From contig NZ_LGDD01000001.1 of assembly GCF_001279695.1 (NCBI RefSeq), positions 1 to 64,000 on the forward strand: a stretch of 64,000 nt of DNA. The letters run 5' to 3'. This document shows positions 48,836 through 57,740 of the stretch, one piece after another. Under the pieces are notes generated by a model that did not search any database, was not told the origin of the DNA, and saw nothing but the letters and a program-made list of their open reading frames with translations. Both the position numbers and the translations under genes were made by a program. This DNA is from Streptomyces sp. WM6378 (GTDB lineage Bacteria; Actinomycetota; Actinomycetes; Streptomycetales; Streptomycetaceae). Position 1 is the stretch's first letter. Each line of letters starts with the position of its first letter.

Positions 48836-50515
48836 ATGACAGGGACGACCATGACCGGTGCGCGACCCGGTGTCCGCGCCGGCGGCGCCAACCGCTGGGT
48901 CATCCTCGTCGTCCTCTGTGTGAGCCTGCTGTTCGTGGCGCTCGACGCCACCGTCCTGCACGTCGCGATCCCCTCGGTCACCGAGGACCTGCGGCCCGGC
49001 TCCGTGGAACTCCTCTGGATCGTCGACGCCTACCCCCTGGTCTGCGCCGCCCTCCTCATCCTCTTCGGCACCCTGGGCGACCGGGTCGGCCGGCGCCGGG
49101 TCCTGCTGCTCGGCTACGCGATCTTCGGCGCGGCCTCCGCGGTGGCGGCCCTCGCCGAATCGGCGCCCGTACTGATCGCGGCCCGCGCGCTGCTCGGCAT
49201 CGGCGGCGCGATGATCATGCCCGCCACGCTCTCCATCCTGCGCGTCGTCTTCCCCGACCGCCGCGAGCGGGCCACCGCCATCGGCATCTGGACGGCGGTC
49301 GCCGCGATCGGCGCCGCCGTCGGACCGGTCCTCGGCGGCTTCCTCGTCCAGCACTTCTGGTGGGGCTCGGTCTTCCTCATCAACATCCCGCTGATGGCGC
49401 TGATCCTGCCGCTCGGCCGCTGGATCCTGCCCGAGTCCAAGGGCAGCTCCGACGGACCCTGGGACGTGCTCGGCGCGCTGATGGCGGCCGGCGGCATACT
49501 CGCCGTGGTCTTCGGCGTGAAGCGGCTCGGCGCCGGACACGGCATATTCGACGGCCGCACCCTGGCCACCCTCTGCCTCGGCACCGCCCTGCTCATCCTC
49601 TTCGTCCGCAGGCAGCGCCGCCGCGCGCACCCGCTCATCGACATCCGGATGTTCTCCCGGCCCGCCTTCGCCACCTCGGTCGGCTGCATCATCGTCGCCA
49701 TGCTGGCCCTGGTCGGCCTGGAGCTCATAGCCGTCCAGTACCTCCAGCTCGTCCTCGGGCTCTCCCCGCTCCAGACCGGTCTGCGCATGCTGCCGCTCAC
49801 CTTCGCCGCGATGGCGGCGGGCGCGACCGGCTCGTACACACTGCGCAGGCTCGGCCCGCGCCGGATGGTCTGTACGGGCTTCGCGCTGACCGCGGGCGCC
49901 GTGCTGCTGCTCGTCCTGATGGGCCAGGCCGACTGGCCGTCGCTGATGATCGTCTCGTTCGTCATGCTCGGCTTCGGGCTCCAGACCACGCTCTTCGCGG
50001 CGTACGAATCGATGCTCAGCGAGGCCCCGCCCGAGCGGGCCGGCGGCGCGGCCGCCATCGGCGAGACCTCCTACCAGCTCGGCGCCGGCATGGGCATCGC
50101 GCTCCTTGGCAGCGTCATGAACGCCGCCTACGCACCGGGCCTCGCATCCGTCGGCGGGGTCCCCGCCACGGCGTCGGCCGCCGCGTCCAACTCGCTCGGC
50201 GAGGCCTACGAGGTCGCCGGCCGCCTCGGCGGCCCGGCCGGCGAGGCGCTGCGCACCGCGGCCCGCACCTCCTTCGTGCACGGTCTGCACGTCACCCTCT
50301 TCGTCAGCGCCGCGCTGCTGCTCCTCGGCGCGGTGGCCGGGCTGCGGCTGCCGCGGATCATGGACTGCTCGGTGGCCGGGCAGGAGCGGGAACCCGAGCC
50401 GGAGGTCCCGTTGGGACCCGAGCCGCGCCACGCACAGCAGCTGAGCGTGAAGCTGCCGTCCCCGGCGCGGCCCGGCGATGTGGCGACCGTGGAGTCTGGA
50501 CGCACGGGACACTGA
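48836..50515 (+). CDS. MFS transporter, DHA2 (EmrB/QacA) family
   Basis: 559 residues from ATG 48836 (GGGAGGT upstream). LDATVLHVAIPSV is motif D1 of 14-helix drug:H+ antiporters, DRVGRRRVLLLG is motif A, and GIWTAVAAIGAAVGPVLGGFL is motif C. Exports a drug or metabolite. The C-terminal ~55 residues are polar. No TetR or MarR gene is adjacent. Confidence 0.92.
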   Translation: MTGTTMTGARPGVRAGGANRWVILVVLCVSLLFVALDATVLHVAIPSVTEDLRPGSVELLWIVDAYPLVCAALLILFGTLGDRVGRRRVLLLGYAIFGAASAVAALAESAPVLIAARALLGIGGAMIMPATLSILRVVFPDRRERATAIGIWTAVAAIGAAVGPVLGGFLVQHFWWGSVFLINIPLMALILPLGRWILPESKGSSDGPWDVLGALMAAGGILAVVFGVKRLGAGHGIFDGRTLATLCLGTALLILFVRRQRRRAHPLIDIRMFSRPAFATSVGCIIVAMLALVGLELIAVQYLQLVLGLSPLQTGLRMLPLTFAAMAAGATGSYTLRRLGPRRMVCTGFALTAGAVLLLVLMGQADWPSLMIVSFVMLGFGLQTTLFAAYESMLSEAPPERAGGAAAIGETSYQLGAGMGIALLGSVMNAAYAPGLASVGGVPATASAAASNSLGEAYEVAGRLGGPAGEALRTAARTSFVHGLHVTLFVSAALLLLGAVAGLRLPRIMDCSVAGQEREPEPEVPLGPEPRHAQQLSVKLPSPARPGDVATVESGRTGH

Positions 50516-50540
50516 CCCGTAACGTCAGCGCTCAGGTAAT

Positions 50541-50563
50541 AACTAACACTGCTAGTTTTAGTT
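50541..50563. promoter_or_regulatory. Near-perfect inverted repeat, TetR-type operator
   Basis: AACTAACACT (50541-50550), centre GCT, AGTTTTAGTT (50554-50563): 9 of 10 arm positions pair. It sits 25 bases before the acyl-CoA dehydrogenase start and 26 after the MFS stop. Size and form suit a TetR-family repressor of acyl-CoA metabolism. Confidence 0.7.
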
Positions 50564-50588
50564 GAGCGAGAGCCGCGGAGGCGCCCTC

Positions 50589-51782
50589 ATGTCCGCTCCT
50601 TCCTCCAAGCTGCCCCCCTTCGACCCGGCCGACCCGCTCGGCATCGACGACCTGCTGAGCCCCGAGGACCTCGCGATCCGCGACACCGTCCGCTCCTGGG
50701 CCGCCGACCGGGTCCTGCCGCACATCGCCGAGTGGTACGAGAACGGCGAGCTGCCCGGCATCCGTGAACTGGCCCGGGAGCTCGGCTCGATCGGCGCGCT
50801 CGGCATGTCCCTGACCGACTACGGCTGCGCGGGCGCCACCGCCGTCCAGTACGGGCTGGCCTGCCTGGAGCTGGAGGCCGCCGACTCCGGCATCCGCTCG
50901 CTCGTCTCCGTGCAGGGCTCGCTCGCCATGTACGCGATCTGGCGGTTCGGCTCCGAGGAGCAGAAGCAGCGCTGGCTGTCCGGGATGGCGGCGGGCGAGA
51001 TCATCGGCTGCTTCGGCCTCACCGAGCCCGACCACGGCTCCGACCCGGCCGGGATGCGTACGTACGCGAAGAAGGACGGCACCGACTGGGTCCTGAACGG
51101 CCGCAAGATGTGGATCACCAACGGTTCGGTGGCCGGGGTCGCGGTGGTCTGGGCCCAGACCGACGACGGCATCCGCGGCTTCGTGGTCCCCACCGACAGC
51201 CCCGGCTTCTCGGCCCCCGAGATCAAGCACAAGTGGTCGCTGCGGGCCAGCGTCACCAGCGAGCTGGTCATGGACGAGGTGCGGCTGCCCGCCGACGCCG
51301 TACTCCCCGACGTGACCGGCCTCAAGGGCCCGCTCAGCTGCCTCTCGCACGCGCGGTACGGAATCGTGTGGGGCGCGATGGGCGCGGCCCGCGCCTCCTT
51401 CGAAGCGGCCGTCGACTACGCCAAGACCCGCGAACAGTTCGGAAAGCCCATCGGCGGCTTCCAGTTGACCCAGGCCAAGCTCGCCGACATGGCCCTCGAA
51501 CTGCACAAGGGGATCCTGCTCGCCCATCATCTGGGCCGCCGCATGGACGCGGGGCGGCTCCGGCCGGAACAGGTCAGCTTCGGCAAGCTCAACAACGTGC
51601 GGGAGGCGATCGAGATCTGCCGCACCTCGCGCACCATCCTCGGCGCCAACGGGATCTCCCTGGAGTACCCGGTGATGCGGCACGCCACCAACCTGGAATC
51701 GGTGCTGACCTACGAGGGCACCGTCGAGATGCACCAGCTGGTGCTGGGCAAGGCGCTCACCGGACTCGACGCGTTCCGGTGA
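50589..51782 (+). CDS. Acyl-CoA dehydrogenase, glutaryl-CoA dehydrogenase type
   Basis: 397 residues from ATG 50589 (CGGAGG upstream). FGLTEPDHGSDPAGMRT, WITNGSVAGVAVVWA, WSLRASVTSELVMDEVRLP, and LTYEGTVEMHQLVLGKALTG with the catalytic Glu follow the glutaryl-CoA dehydrogenase pattern. FAD enzyme of lysine/tryptophan breakdown that oxidises and decarboxylates glutaryl-CoA to crotonyl-CoA. Likely controlled by the inverted repeat just upstream. Confidence 0.88.
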   Translation: MSAPSSKLPPFDPADPLGIDDLLSPEDLAIRDTVRSWAADRVLPHIAEWYENGELPGIRELARELGSIGALGMSLTDYGCAGATAVQYGLACLELEAADSGIRSLVSVQGSLAMYAIWRFGSEEQKQRWLSGMAAGEIIGCFGLTEPDHGSDPAGMRTYAKKDGTDWVLNGRKMWITNGSVAGVAVVWAQTDDGIRGFVVPTDSPGFSAPEIKHKWSLRASVTSELVMDEVRLPADAVLPDVTGLKGPLSCLSHARYGIVWGAMGAARASFEAAVDYAKTREQFGKPIGGFQLTQAKLADMALELHKGILLAHHLGRRMDAGRLRPEQVSFGKLNNVREAIEICRTSRTILGANGISLEYPVMRHATNLESVLTYEGTVEMHQLVLGKALTGLDAFR

Positions 51783-51824
51783 CCCCGGCGAGCGCCCTGC
51801 CCCAGCTCTGATTGCCGTGTCTTC

Positions 51825-51840
51825 CCGGGGGTGCCCCCGG
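51825..51840 (+). terminator. Hairpin after the acyl-CoA dehydrogenase
   Basis: CCGGGGG paired with CCCCCGG, 43 bases after the stop, in a short GC-rich repeat-like stretch between convergent genes. Confidence 0.5.
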
Positions 51841-51866
51841 ACCCCCGGCCGGTGGGCATCTTCGAC

Positions 51867-52304
51867 TCAGCTCTGGTTGAAGAAGCCGCCGGTCCGGCGG
51901 CCGGCGGGCTCGCCGTTGACGATCTGGGTGTCGGCGGGGGTCAGCAGGAAGACCCTCGTCGCCACGCGCTCGATGGAGCCGCGCAGACCGAAGGTGAGCC
52001 CGGCCGCGAAGTCGACGACGCGCTTGGCGTCACCGGCGTCCATGGACGTCAGGTTCACGATGACCGGGACGCCGTCGCGGAACAGTTCCCCGATGCCCCG
52101 CGCGTCCCGGAAGCCGTCCGGCGTGACGGTGGCGATCCGGCGGCCCTGGTCCTCGGCCGCCTCGGAGGCCACCCGCACCCGCGGGTCGGTCACCCAGGCC
52201 TCGCCGGACTCGGCGGCACCTTCGGTGTACTCGTCGTCGTAGTAGCGGTCGTCGTTGTCCTCGACAAGCCCCAGCCAGGCACTGGCCTTGCGCACCGATC
52301 CCAT
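51867..52304 (-). CDS. sflA: SepF-like cell division protein (SflA type)
   Basis: 145 residues from ATG 52304 (GAGGAGG upstream). The SepF domain covers ~55-140 ([67 protein letters not shown]). It is shorter than the main SepF of actinobacteria and stands outside the ftsZ cluster. Streptomyces has extra SepF-like proteins (SflA, SflB) that affect FtsZ and DivIVA placement; position and size fit SflA. Symbol assigned by context and memory. Confidence 0.78.
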   Translation of the reverse strand: MGSVRKASAWLGLVEDNDDRYYDDEYTEGAAESGEAWVTDPRVRVASEAAEDQGRRIATVTPDGFRDARGIGELFRDGVPVIVNLTSMDAGDAKRVVDFAAGLTFGLRGSIERVATRVFLLTPADTQIVNGEPAGRRTGGFFNQS

Positions 52305-52789
52305 GGACGCCTCCTCTCACTGCGGTCTTCTTCTTGCTGCTTCTTCAGTCTCGTGTCCCTATGGTCGTCCATGATGCGGATACCGCGCCAAGTGGATAGT
52401 CGCCGTGCAGGTGATTCGTGACGGTACTGGCACAGATCATGTGGCGATTCGTCAGGAATCCTCTGGGATACGCCCGGTACGTGAAGCCCGGCGTAACAAA
52501 ATTATGTATGTCCCTCCACATGAGTGACACAGGGCTCGTACGGGTGAACGGATCCGTCGATACGATGCCTGCCGCACTGAAGAACGAGGCGCTGGGCGGG
52601 GTGCCCAACGTCACTCGGGGGAGAGCCGCGTCCGGAATCGACGGGCCCTGTTCGCCTCGGTTCTGACGGAGGCTCAGGCCGGGCGGAGCGCCGACTGGCG
52701 GCGCACCGCGGGGCCGCCCATGTCACAGCCCCGCGCCCCTTGAGGGCACGGGGCGGTGCGGCGGCGCTCAAGACGCGTGCCCGGCATGG
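52305..52789. other. Intergenic region, lower GC
   Basis: 485 bp between the SepF-like start and the binding-protein stop. The part around 52490-52510 is unusually AT-rich (AACAAAATTATGTATG). A + strand reading of 52 codons from 52508 is open to 52666 but has weak third-position GC and no ribosome site. I see no convincing gene. Confidence 0.4.
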
Positions 52790-53755
52790 CTACTTGTGTT
52801 CCGGCGGTGAGATCTCGGACCTCTCTATGCCCGACCCCGTCGTGCCCCACTTCGCCAGGATCCTGTCGTACGTCCCGTCCTTCTTGAGGTCGTTCACCGC
52901 GGCCTGGAAGGCGGGGGCCAGGGGGGTGCCCTTCTTGAAGGCGAAGCCCACGTCCAGGCGGTGGAACTCGTTGAGGAACTTCAGGCCCTCCTGCTGGCCC
53001 ACCGCGTACCGCAGGCCGTTGATCGTCGACATGACGACATCGCTGCGGCCCTGCTGGAGCGAGATCCACAGCGCGCCCTGGTCGCTGTAGGTCTGCACCT
53101 CGTACGGCTTCTTGCCGGCGGCCCCGCACTTGGCCCTGTTCTTCTCCAGGGTCGCCTCGAACGTGGTGCCCGCGCCGGTCGCCACGTTCAGCCCGCAGAG
53201 CTGGGCGAGGTCGGTGACGTCGGTGAGCTTGCTGTCCTTGCGGACGGCGAAGCCCTGGCCGTCGTTGATGTAGGTGACGAAGTCGATGGTCCTGCGGCGC
53301 TCGTCGGTGACGCCGAAGTTGCCCGTGCCCAGGTCGTACTTGCCGCTGTCGAGCGCGGGCAGGATCACCTCGAACGAGGCCACCTCGCGCTTCAGCTTGA
53401 GGCCGAGCACCTTGGCGACGGCGTCCGCGAAGTCGACGTCCTGCCCGGCCACCGTCTTCCCGTCCTCCAGGTAGGTGGCCCCCGGCGGGGTCCCGACGCT
53501 GGTGGCGATGGTGAGGGTGCCCGCCTTGCGGACGCTCTCGGGCAGCAGCGCGGCCGCGGCCTCGTCCTTGTGGACGGCCGACACCACGTCGGCGGTGGGG
53601 ATCTTTCCCCGCTGCCCGGCGGGCGCGGCGTTGCCGGCCGCCCCAACGTCCGCCGGGTCCCCTGACCCGCAGGCGGTGAGGCCGAGTGCCGCGGCGGTGA
53701 TCAGGGCGAACGCGGCGTAGTTGCGCGATCTGCTCAGGCTTGGGGACCTGCTCAT
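52790..53755 (-). CDS. Amino-acid-type ABC transporter substrate-binding lipoprotein
   Basis: 321 residues from ATG 53755. Signal peptide and lipobox LGLTACGSG (Cys ~28). SBP family 3 fold: LTIATSVGTPPGATYLEDGK, GQDVDFADAVAKVLGL, FEVILPALDSGKYDLGTGNFGVTDERRRTIDFVTY. Delivers a small solute, likely a sulfur amino acid or sulfonate given its leader peptide and the monooxygenases in the cluster. Divergent from the permease operon and preceded by the leader peptide ORF at 53919-53990. Confidence 0.92.
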   Translation of the reverse strand: MSRSPSLSRSRNYAAFALITAAALGLTACGSGDPADVGAAGNAAPAGQRGKIPTADVVSAVHKDEAAAALLPESVRKAGTLTIATSVGTPPGATYLEDGKTVAGQDVDFADAVAKVLGLKLKREVASFEVILPALDSGKYDLGTGNFGVTDERRRTIDFVTYINDGQGFAVRKDSKLTDVTDLAQLCGLNVATGAGTTFEATLEKNRAKCGAAGKKPYEVQTYSDQGALWISLQQGRSDVVMSTINGLRYAVGQQEGLKFLNEFHRLDVGFAFKKGTPLAPAFQAAVNDLKKDGTYDRILAKWGTTGSGIERSEISPPEHK

Positions 53756-53918
53756 GACGGGGTGCGCTCCAGGGATTTCGGGCAGGCGGAAGTGCCGACG
53801 GGGGCACTGAGGTACGGCGAGGGGAGGGGTGCGCGAGTGATCAGTGAGGTGAAGGCGCGGGGACGCGGCGCGACGGCGCGCGCGGGACGCGGAAGGGCAG
53901 GCCGTGCAGGGGGTCAGC

Positions 53919-53990
53919 TCAACAGGAAGAGGACCACACTCGACCGAAGTCGATGTGGGAGCGCGTGACCAGCCACTGCTGCGGATGCAT
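53919..53990 (-). CDS. Putative sulfur-responsive leader peptide
   Basis: 23 residues from ATG 53990, ending ...TRSHIDFGRVWSSSC then stop. The LTxRxHIDLxRV...C form matches the short leader peptides that precede many Streptomyces sulfur assimilation genes, with a terminal Cys codon expected to stall on low cysteine. It lies 164 bases upstream of the binding-protein start on the same strand. Recognised by pattern; too short for codon statistics. Confidence 0.7.
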   Translation of the reverse strand: MHPQQWLVTRSHIDFGRVWSSSC

Positions 53991-54061
53991 GGCCCAAGTG
54001 GAACAGGCATCCGTTTCCGCGTCAACCACGTTGAGACGTAACGCCCACAGTGCGGACAAGC

Positions 54062-54092
54062 TTGACAACCTCCAGCATGCAGCGCATAGCCT
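54062..54092 (+). promoter_or_regulatory. Promoter of the sulfur-transport operon
   Basis: Consensus TTGACA (54062-54067) and TAGCCT (54087-54092) with a 19-base gap. Start point would be near 54099, leaving a leader of about 100 bases before the permease start. The rest of 53756-54196 holds the divergent leader peptide and no other gene I can support. Confidence 0.5.
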
Positions 54093-54196
54093 CAGGAACG
54101 GAACCCGTGCTGAGGGGCTCGGTTCCGCATCACCTCGCGCCATGTGTTCGTGAAGGCCAATCCCGTGTTCGATCTCTGCATCCACGGAGCCTTCGC

Positions 54197-55051
54197 ATGT
54201 CCCTCGCCCTGTCCAAAAGCCCGTCCATAGCTCCCGAGGACGGCACTCCCGAAACCCTGCGCATCGTTCCCCTGCGCCGAACAGGCCAGCGGATCACGGC
54301 AGTTGTCGTCATCGTGCTGCTCGGTCTCGCGCTCCACTCCGTCGTGCGCAACGAGGCCTTCCAGTGGGGCGTGGTCGCCGAGTACTTCGCCACCACCGCC
54401 GTACTGCGCGGACTCTGGCTCACCCTGTGGCTCACCGCCGCCGTCATGGCGCTCGGCTTCGCGCTCGGCACGCTGCTCGCGGTCATGCGGCTGTCCGCCA
54501 ACCTCGTGCTGAGAGCGGTGAGTTGGGGCTACGTCTGGCTGTTCCGGTCGACGCCGATCCTGGTGCAGCTGCTCTTCTGGTTCAACATCGGGGCGCTCTA
54601 CCCGCAGATCCTCGGCGTGCGCACGGTCGACCTGATGGGCCCGGTCACCGTCGCCGTCGTCGGGCTCACCCTGCACGAGGCCGCGTACGCCGCCGAAGTC
54701 GTGCGCGGCGGCATCCTCTCCGTCGAGCGCGGCCAGATCGAGGCCGCCCAGTCGCTCGGCCTCGGACCCTGGCGCCGACTGCGCCGCATCGTGCTGCCCC
54801 AGGCCATGCGCGCCATCGTGCCGCCCGCCGGAAACATGCTGATCGGCACCCTCAAGGGCACCTCGATCGTCTCCATCATCGCCGTCAACGACCTTCTGTA
54901 CTCCGTGCAGTTGGTCTACCACCGCACCTACCAGGTGGTCCCGCTGCTCCTCGTCGCCACCATCTGGTACGTCGTGGTGACCTCGCTCCTGTCCATCGGC
55001 CAGTACTACGTCGAGCGGTACTACGCGCGCGGCTCGGCGAGTGCCCGGTGA
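54197..55051 (+). CDS. Polar amino acid-type ABC transporter permease
   Basis: 284 residues from ATG 54197 (GGAG at 54186-54189). The HisMQ-type permease has a first half TAVLRGLWLTLWLTAAVMALGFALGTLLAVMRLS, WLFRSTPILVQLLFWFN, and the EAA loop EAAYAAEVVRGGILSVERGQIEAAQSLGLG. Imports the ligand bound by one of the two binding proteins. It overlaps the FAD protein gene by four bases. Confidence 0.93.
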   Translation: MSLALSKSPSIAPEDGTPETLRIVPLRRTGQRITAVVVIVLLGLALHSVVRNEAFQWGVVAEYFATTAVLRGLWLTLWLTAAVMALGFALGTLLAVMRLSANLVLRAVSWGYVWLFRSTPILVQLLFWFNIGALYPQILGVRTVDLMGPVTVAVVGLTLHEAAYAAEVVRGGILSVERGQIEAAQSLGLGPWRRLRRIVLPQAMRAIVPPAGNMLIGTLKGTSIVSIIAVNDLLYSVQLVYHRTYQVVPLLLVATIWYVVVTSLLSIGQYYVERYYARGSASAR

Positions 55052-56820
55052 ACGCGTCCATCGTGGTGGTGGGAGCCGGTCCGCGGGGGACCGGCTTCCT
55101 GGAGCGGCTCGCCGCCAACATCCCTTGCCTGTACGGAGACCGGGCCCTCGACGTCCACCTGGTGGACCCGCATCCCGCAGGGGGCGGACGGATCTGGCGG
55201 GCCGACCAGTCGCCGCTCCTTTGGATGAACTCCATGGCCGAGGACGTCACCATGTTCACCGACGACACCGTCCAGCAGGACGGCCCGGTGCGCCCGGGGC
55301 CCACCCTCGCCGAATGGTCCGGCCTGGACGCCCGCACCTTCCCCACCCGGCGGGCGCAGGGCGCGTACCTGCGCTGGGTGTACGAGGACGCCGTGGCCGC
55401 GCTGCCGGCCACCGTCACCGTGCACGAGCACCGCACCCGCGCCACGCGTGTCAGCGGGCCGCGCGAGGGGCGGCAGCGGGTGTGGCTCGAAGGCCGCGCC
55501 GAGCCCCTCGTCGCCGACCTGGTGGTGCTCACCCTCGGCCACCTGGACGCCGAACTCGACGAAGAGCAAAGGGAGTTGGCCGACTTCGCCGACCGGCACG
55601 GACTGGTGCACCTGCCGCCCGCCTTCACCGCCGACAGCGACCTGTCACCCCTGCGCCCCGGTCAACCCGTCATCGTCCGCGGCTTCGGACTCGCCTTCGT
55701 CGACCTCATGGCCCTGCTCACCGAAGGCCGCGGCGGCCGCTATGACGCGGACGGCGTCTACCACCCCTCCGGCCGGGAACCCGTCCTCCACGTCGGATCC
55801 CGGCGCGGGGTGCCCTACCACTCCAAGATCGGCTACACCTGGACCGGCGAACGTCCGCCGCTGCCCCGCTTCTTCGGCCCCGCCGAGGTCGACGAACTCC
55901 TGAGCCGCCCGCACCGGCCCGACTTCCGGCGCGACCTCTGGCCCCTGATCGACAAGGAACTGGGCTTCGCCCACTACCACAGGCTGTTCACCGCCCACCC
56001 CGAACGCACCGCGGTCGACTGGCCCGACTTCGAGGAAAAGTACGCCGCCGCCGACCCCGGCAGTCCCGAACTCCAGGCCCTCGTCGCCGCCTCCGTCCCC
56101 GACCCCGCCGACCGCCTCGACCTCGAAGCCCTGGACCACCCGCTGGACGGGCTCCGCTTCACCTCGTACGAGAGCCTCCAGGACGGTCTTCGTTCCTACA
56201 TCCGGGGTGATCTGACTCAGCGTCATGATGCCGGTCACAGCGAGGACTTGGCCGTCTTTCTCGGGTTGCTTTCGGTCTACGGGCAGCTGTTGCGGGTCGG
56301 GGACGTGGGTGCCTGGTGGCACGGGTTCTTCAGCTTCCTCGCCTCCGGGCCGCCCGGGCCCCGGCTCCGGCAGTTGCTCGCGCTGTCGGATGCGGGCATC
56401 GTGCGCTTCCTCGGCGCGGGCGTCACCGTCGAGGCCGACGAGGCCAAGGGCGTCTTCCGGGCGGGCAGCGCCAGCGTGCCCGGGCAGTGGATCGAGGCGG
56501 CGGCCCTCGTCGAGGCCCGGCTGCCCGAGCCCAGCGCGGAACGCCCCGGCAGCCCGCTGCTGCGCTCGCTGTACGAGGAGGGTGCGGGCGCCGCCGATAC
56601 CGGCCTGCTCCAGGTGGACCCCGCCGACGGGCGCGTCACCGGACGCGACGGCCGGGCCCACCCGCGCCGGTTCGCGCTCGGCCCGTTCACCGTCGCGCGC
56701 GCGTCGGGGGCGTTCACCAGGCCACGCACCGGAGGTGCGGCCTTCCGGCAGAACGACGCCACGGCCCGCGCCGCGCTGACCTTCCTGCGCGACCTCGCGT
56801 GTCGCCGCCTCAGCGCCTGA
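55048..56820 (+). CDS. FAD/NAD(P)-binding protein
   Basis: 590 residues from GTG 55048 (GTGA overlap). ASIVVVGAGPRGTGFLERLAAN is the dinucleotide fold, then RIWRADQSPLLWMNSMAEDVTMF, of the NAD_binding_9 type. Residues beyond ~480 are variable. No function is known for the family. Its place inside a permease operon with two FMN monooxygenases suggests a redox step on the imported sulfur compound, possibly supplying reducing power. No transmembrane segment. Confidence 0.85.
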   Translation: MNASIVVVGAGPRGTGFLERLAANIPCLYGDRALDVHLVDPHPAGGGRIWRADQSPLLWMNSMAEDVTMFTDDTVQQDGPVRPGPTLAEWSGLDARTFPTRRAQGAYLRWVYEDAVAALPATVTVHEHRTRATRVSGPREGRQRVWLEGRAEPLVADLVVLTLGHLDAELDEEQRELADFADRHGLVHLPPAFTADSDLSPLRPGQPVIVRGFGLAFVDLMALLTEGRGGRYDADGVYHPSGREPVLHVGSRRGVPYHSKIGYTWTGERPPLPRFFGPAEVDELLSRPHRPDFRRDLWPLIDKELGFAHYHRLFTAHPERTAVDWPDFEEKYAAADPGSPELQALVAASVPDPADRLDLEALDHPLDGLRFTSYESLQDGLRSYIRGDLTQRHDAGHSEDLAVFLGLLSVYGQLLRVGDVGAWWHGFFSFLASGPPGPRLRQLLALSDAGIVRFLGAGVTVEADEAKGVFRAGSASVPGQWIEAAALVEARLPEPSAERPGSPLLRSLYEEGAGAADTGLLQVDPADGRVTGRDGRAHPRRFALGPFTVARASGAFTRPRTGGAAFRQNDATARAALTFLRDLACRRLSA

Positions 56821-56855
56821 CCGCCGTCCCCGTACCCCCTTCCCGAAGGACCCCC

Positions 56856-57740
56856 ATGTCGCTCACCAGCGATCCACCCCTCGACACGGCCGCGCCCGCA
56901 CTGCGGCCCGACTACGCCTCGCTCGAAGTGGTGCCCGTGCGCCGGCCCTGGCGCTGGGCCGCGGTCGCCGTCACCGCCGTGCTCGTCGCCCAGTTCGGGC
57001 ACGGGCTGCTCACCAACCCGGCCTGGGAGTGGGACGTCTTCGCCCGCTTCTTCACCACCGAGACCGTCCTCAAGGCCGTCTGGATCACCCTTCAGCTCAC
57101 CTTCTACGGAACGGCACTCGGCTTCGCACTCGGCGTCGTCCTCGCCTTCATGCGCCTGTCGGGCAGCCCGTTCCTGAAGGCGGTGGCCTTCGGCTACATC
57201 TGGGCGTTCCGCTCGATCCCGCTGATCGTGCAGCTGTTGTTCTGGTTCAACCTGGCCTATCTGTACAAGGAGTTGTCGTTCGGCGTCCCCTTCGGGCCGG
57301 GCCTGTTCACCTTCGACACGGTGGGGCTCGTCGGCGCGATGAGCGCGGCCGTCCTCGGGCTCGCCCTGCACCAGGCGGCGTACGCGGCCGAGATCGTGCG
57401 CGGCGGTGTACTGGCCGTCGACGGCGGCCAGTTGGAGGCGGCGGCCGCCCTCGGCATCCCGCGGCTGCGGCAGATCCGGCGGATCGTGCTTCCGCAGGCG
57501 ATGCGCTCGATCCTGCCGAACGCCGCCAACGAGATCATCTCGCTCTTCAAAGGCACCTCGATCGTCTCCGTCATGGCGATCGGCGAGCTCTTCTACCAGG
57601 TCCAGGTCATCTACGGCCGCAACGGCAGGGTCGTACCGCTCCTCATGGTCGCCACCGTCTGGTACGTGCTCCTCACCACCGTGCTCTCCGTCCTCCAGCA
57701 CTACGTCGAACGCCACTACGCGAAGGGGGCCGTGCGATGA
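56856..57740 (+). CDS. Polar amino acid-type ABC transporter permease
   Basis: 294 residues from ATG 56856 (GAAGGA upstream). Clear relative of the first permease: ETVLKAVWITLQLTFYGTALGFALGVVLAFMRLSGSP, RSIPLIVQLLFWFN, EAA loop HQAAYAAEIVRGGVLAVDGGQLEAAAALGI. Either a heterodimer partner of the first or half of a second importer that shares the ATPase. Overlaps the ATPase gene by four bases. Confidence 0.93.
   Translation: MSLTSDPPLDTAAPALRPDYASLEVVPVRRPWRWAAVAVTAVLVAQFGHGLLTNPAWEWDVFARFFTTETVLKAVWITLQLTFYGTALGFALGVVLAFMRLSGSPFLKAVAFGYIWAFRSIPLIVQLLFWFNLAYLYKELSFGVPFGPGLFTFDTVGLVGAMSAAVLGLALHQAAYAAEIVRGGVLAVDGGQLEAAAALGIPRLRQIRRIVLPQAMRSILPNAANEIISLFKGTSIVSVMAIGELFYQVQVIYGRNGRVVPLLMVATVWYVLLTTVLSVLQHYVERHYAKGAVR

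Noticed and set aside
48731..50512. 593-codon minus-strand frame opposite the MFS gene
   Set aside because: Arg/Glu/Gly-rich shadow of a high-GC membrane protein gene; no membrane segments or RBS.
52418..52666. 82-codon + strand frame in the gap before the binding protein
   Set aside because: Third-position GC is clearly below neighbouring genes and there is no ribosome site or domain.
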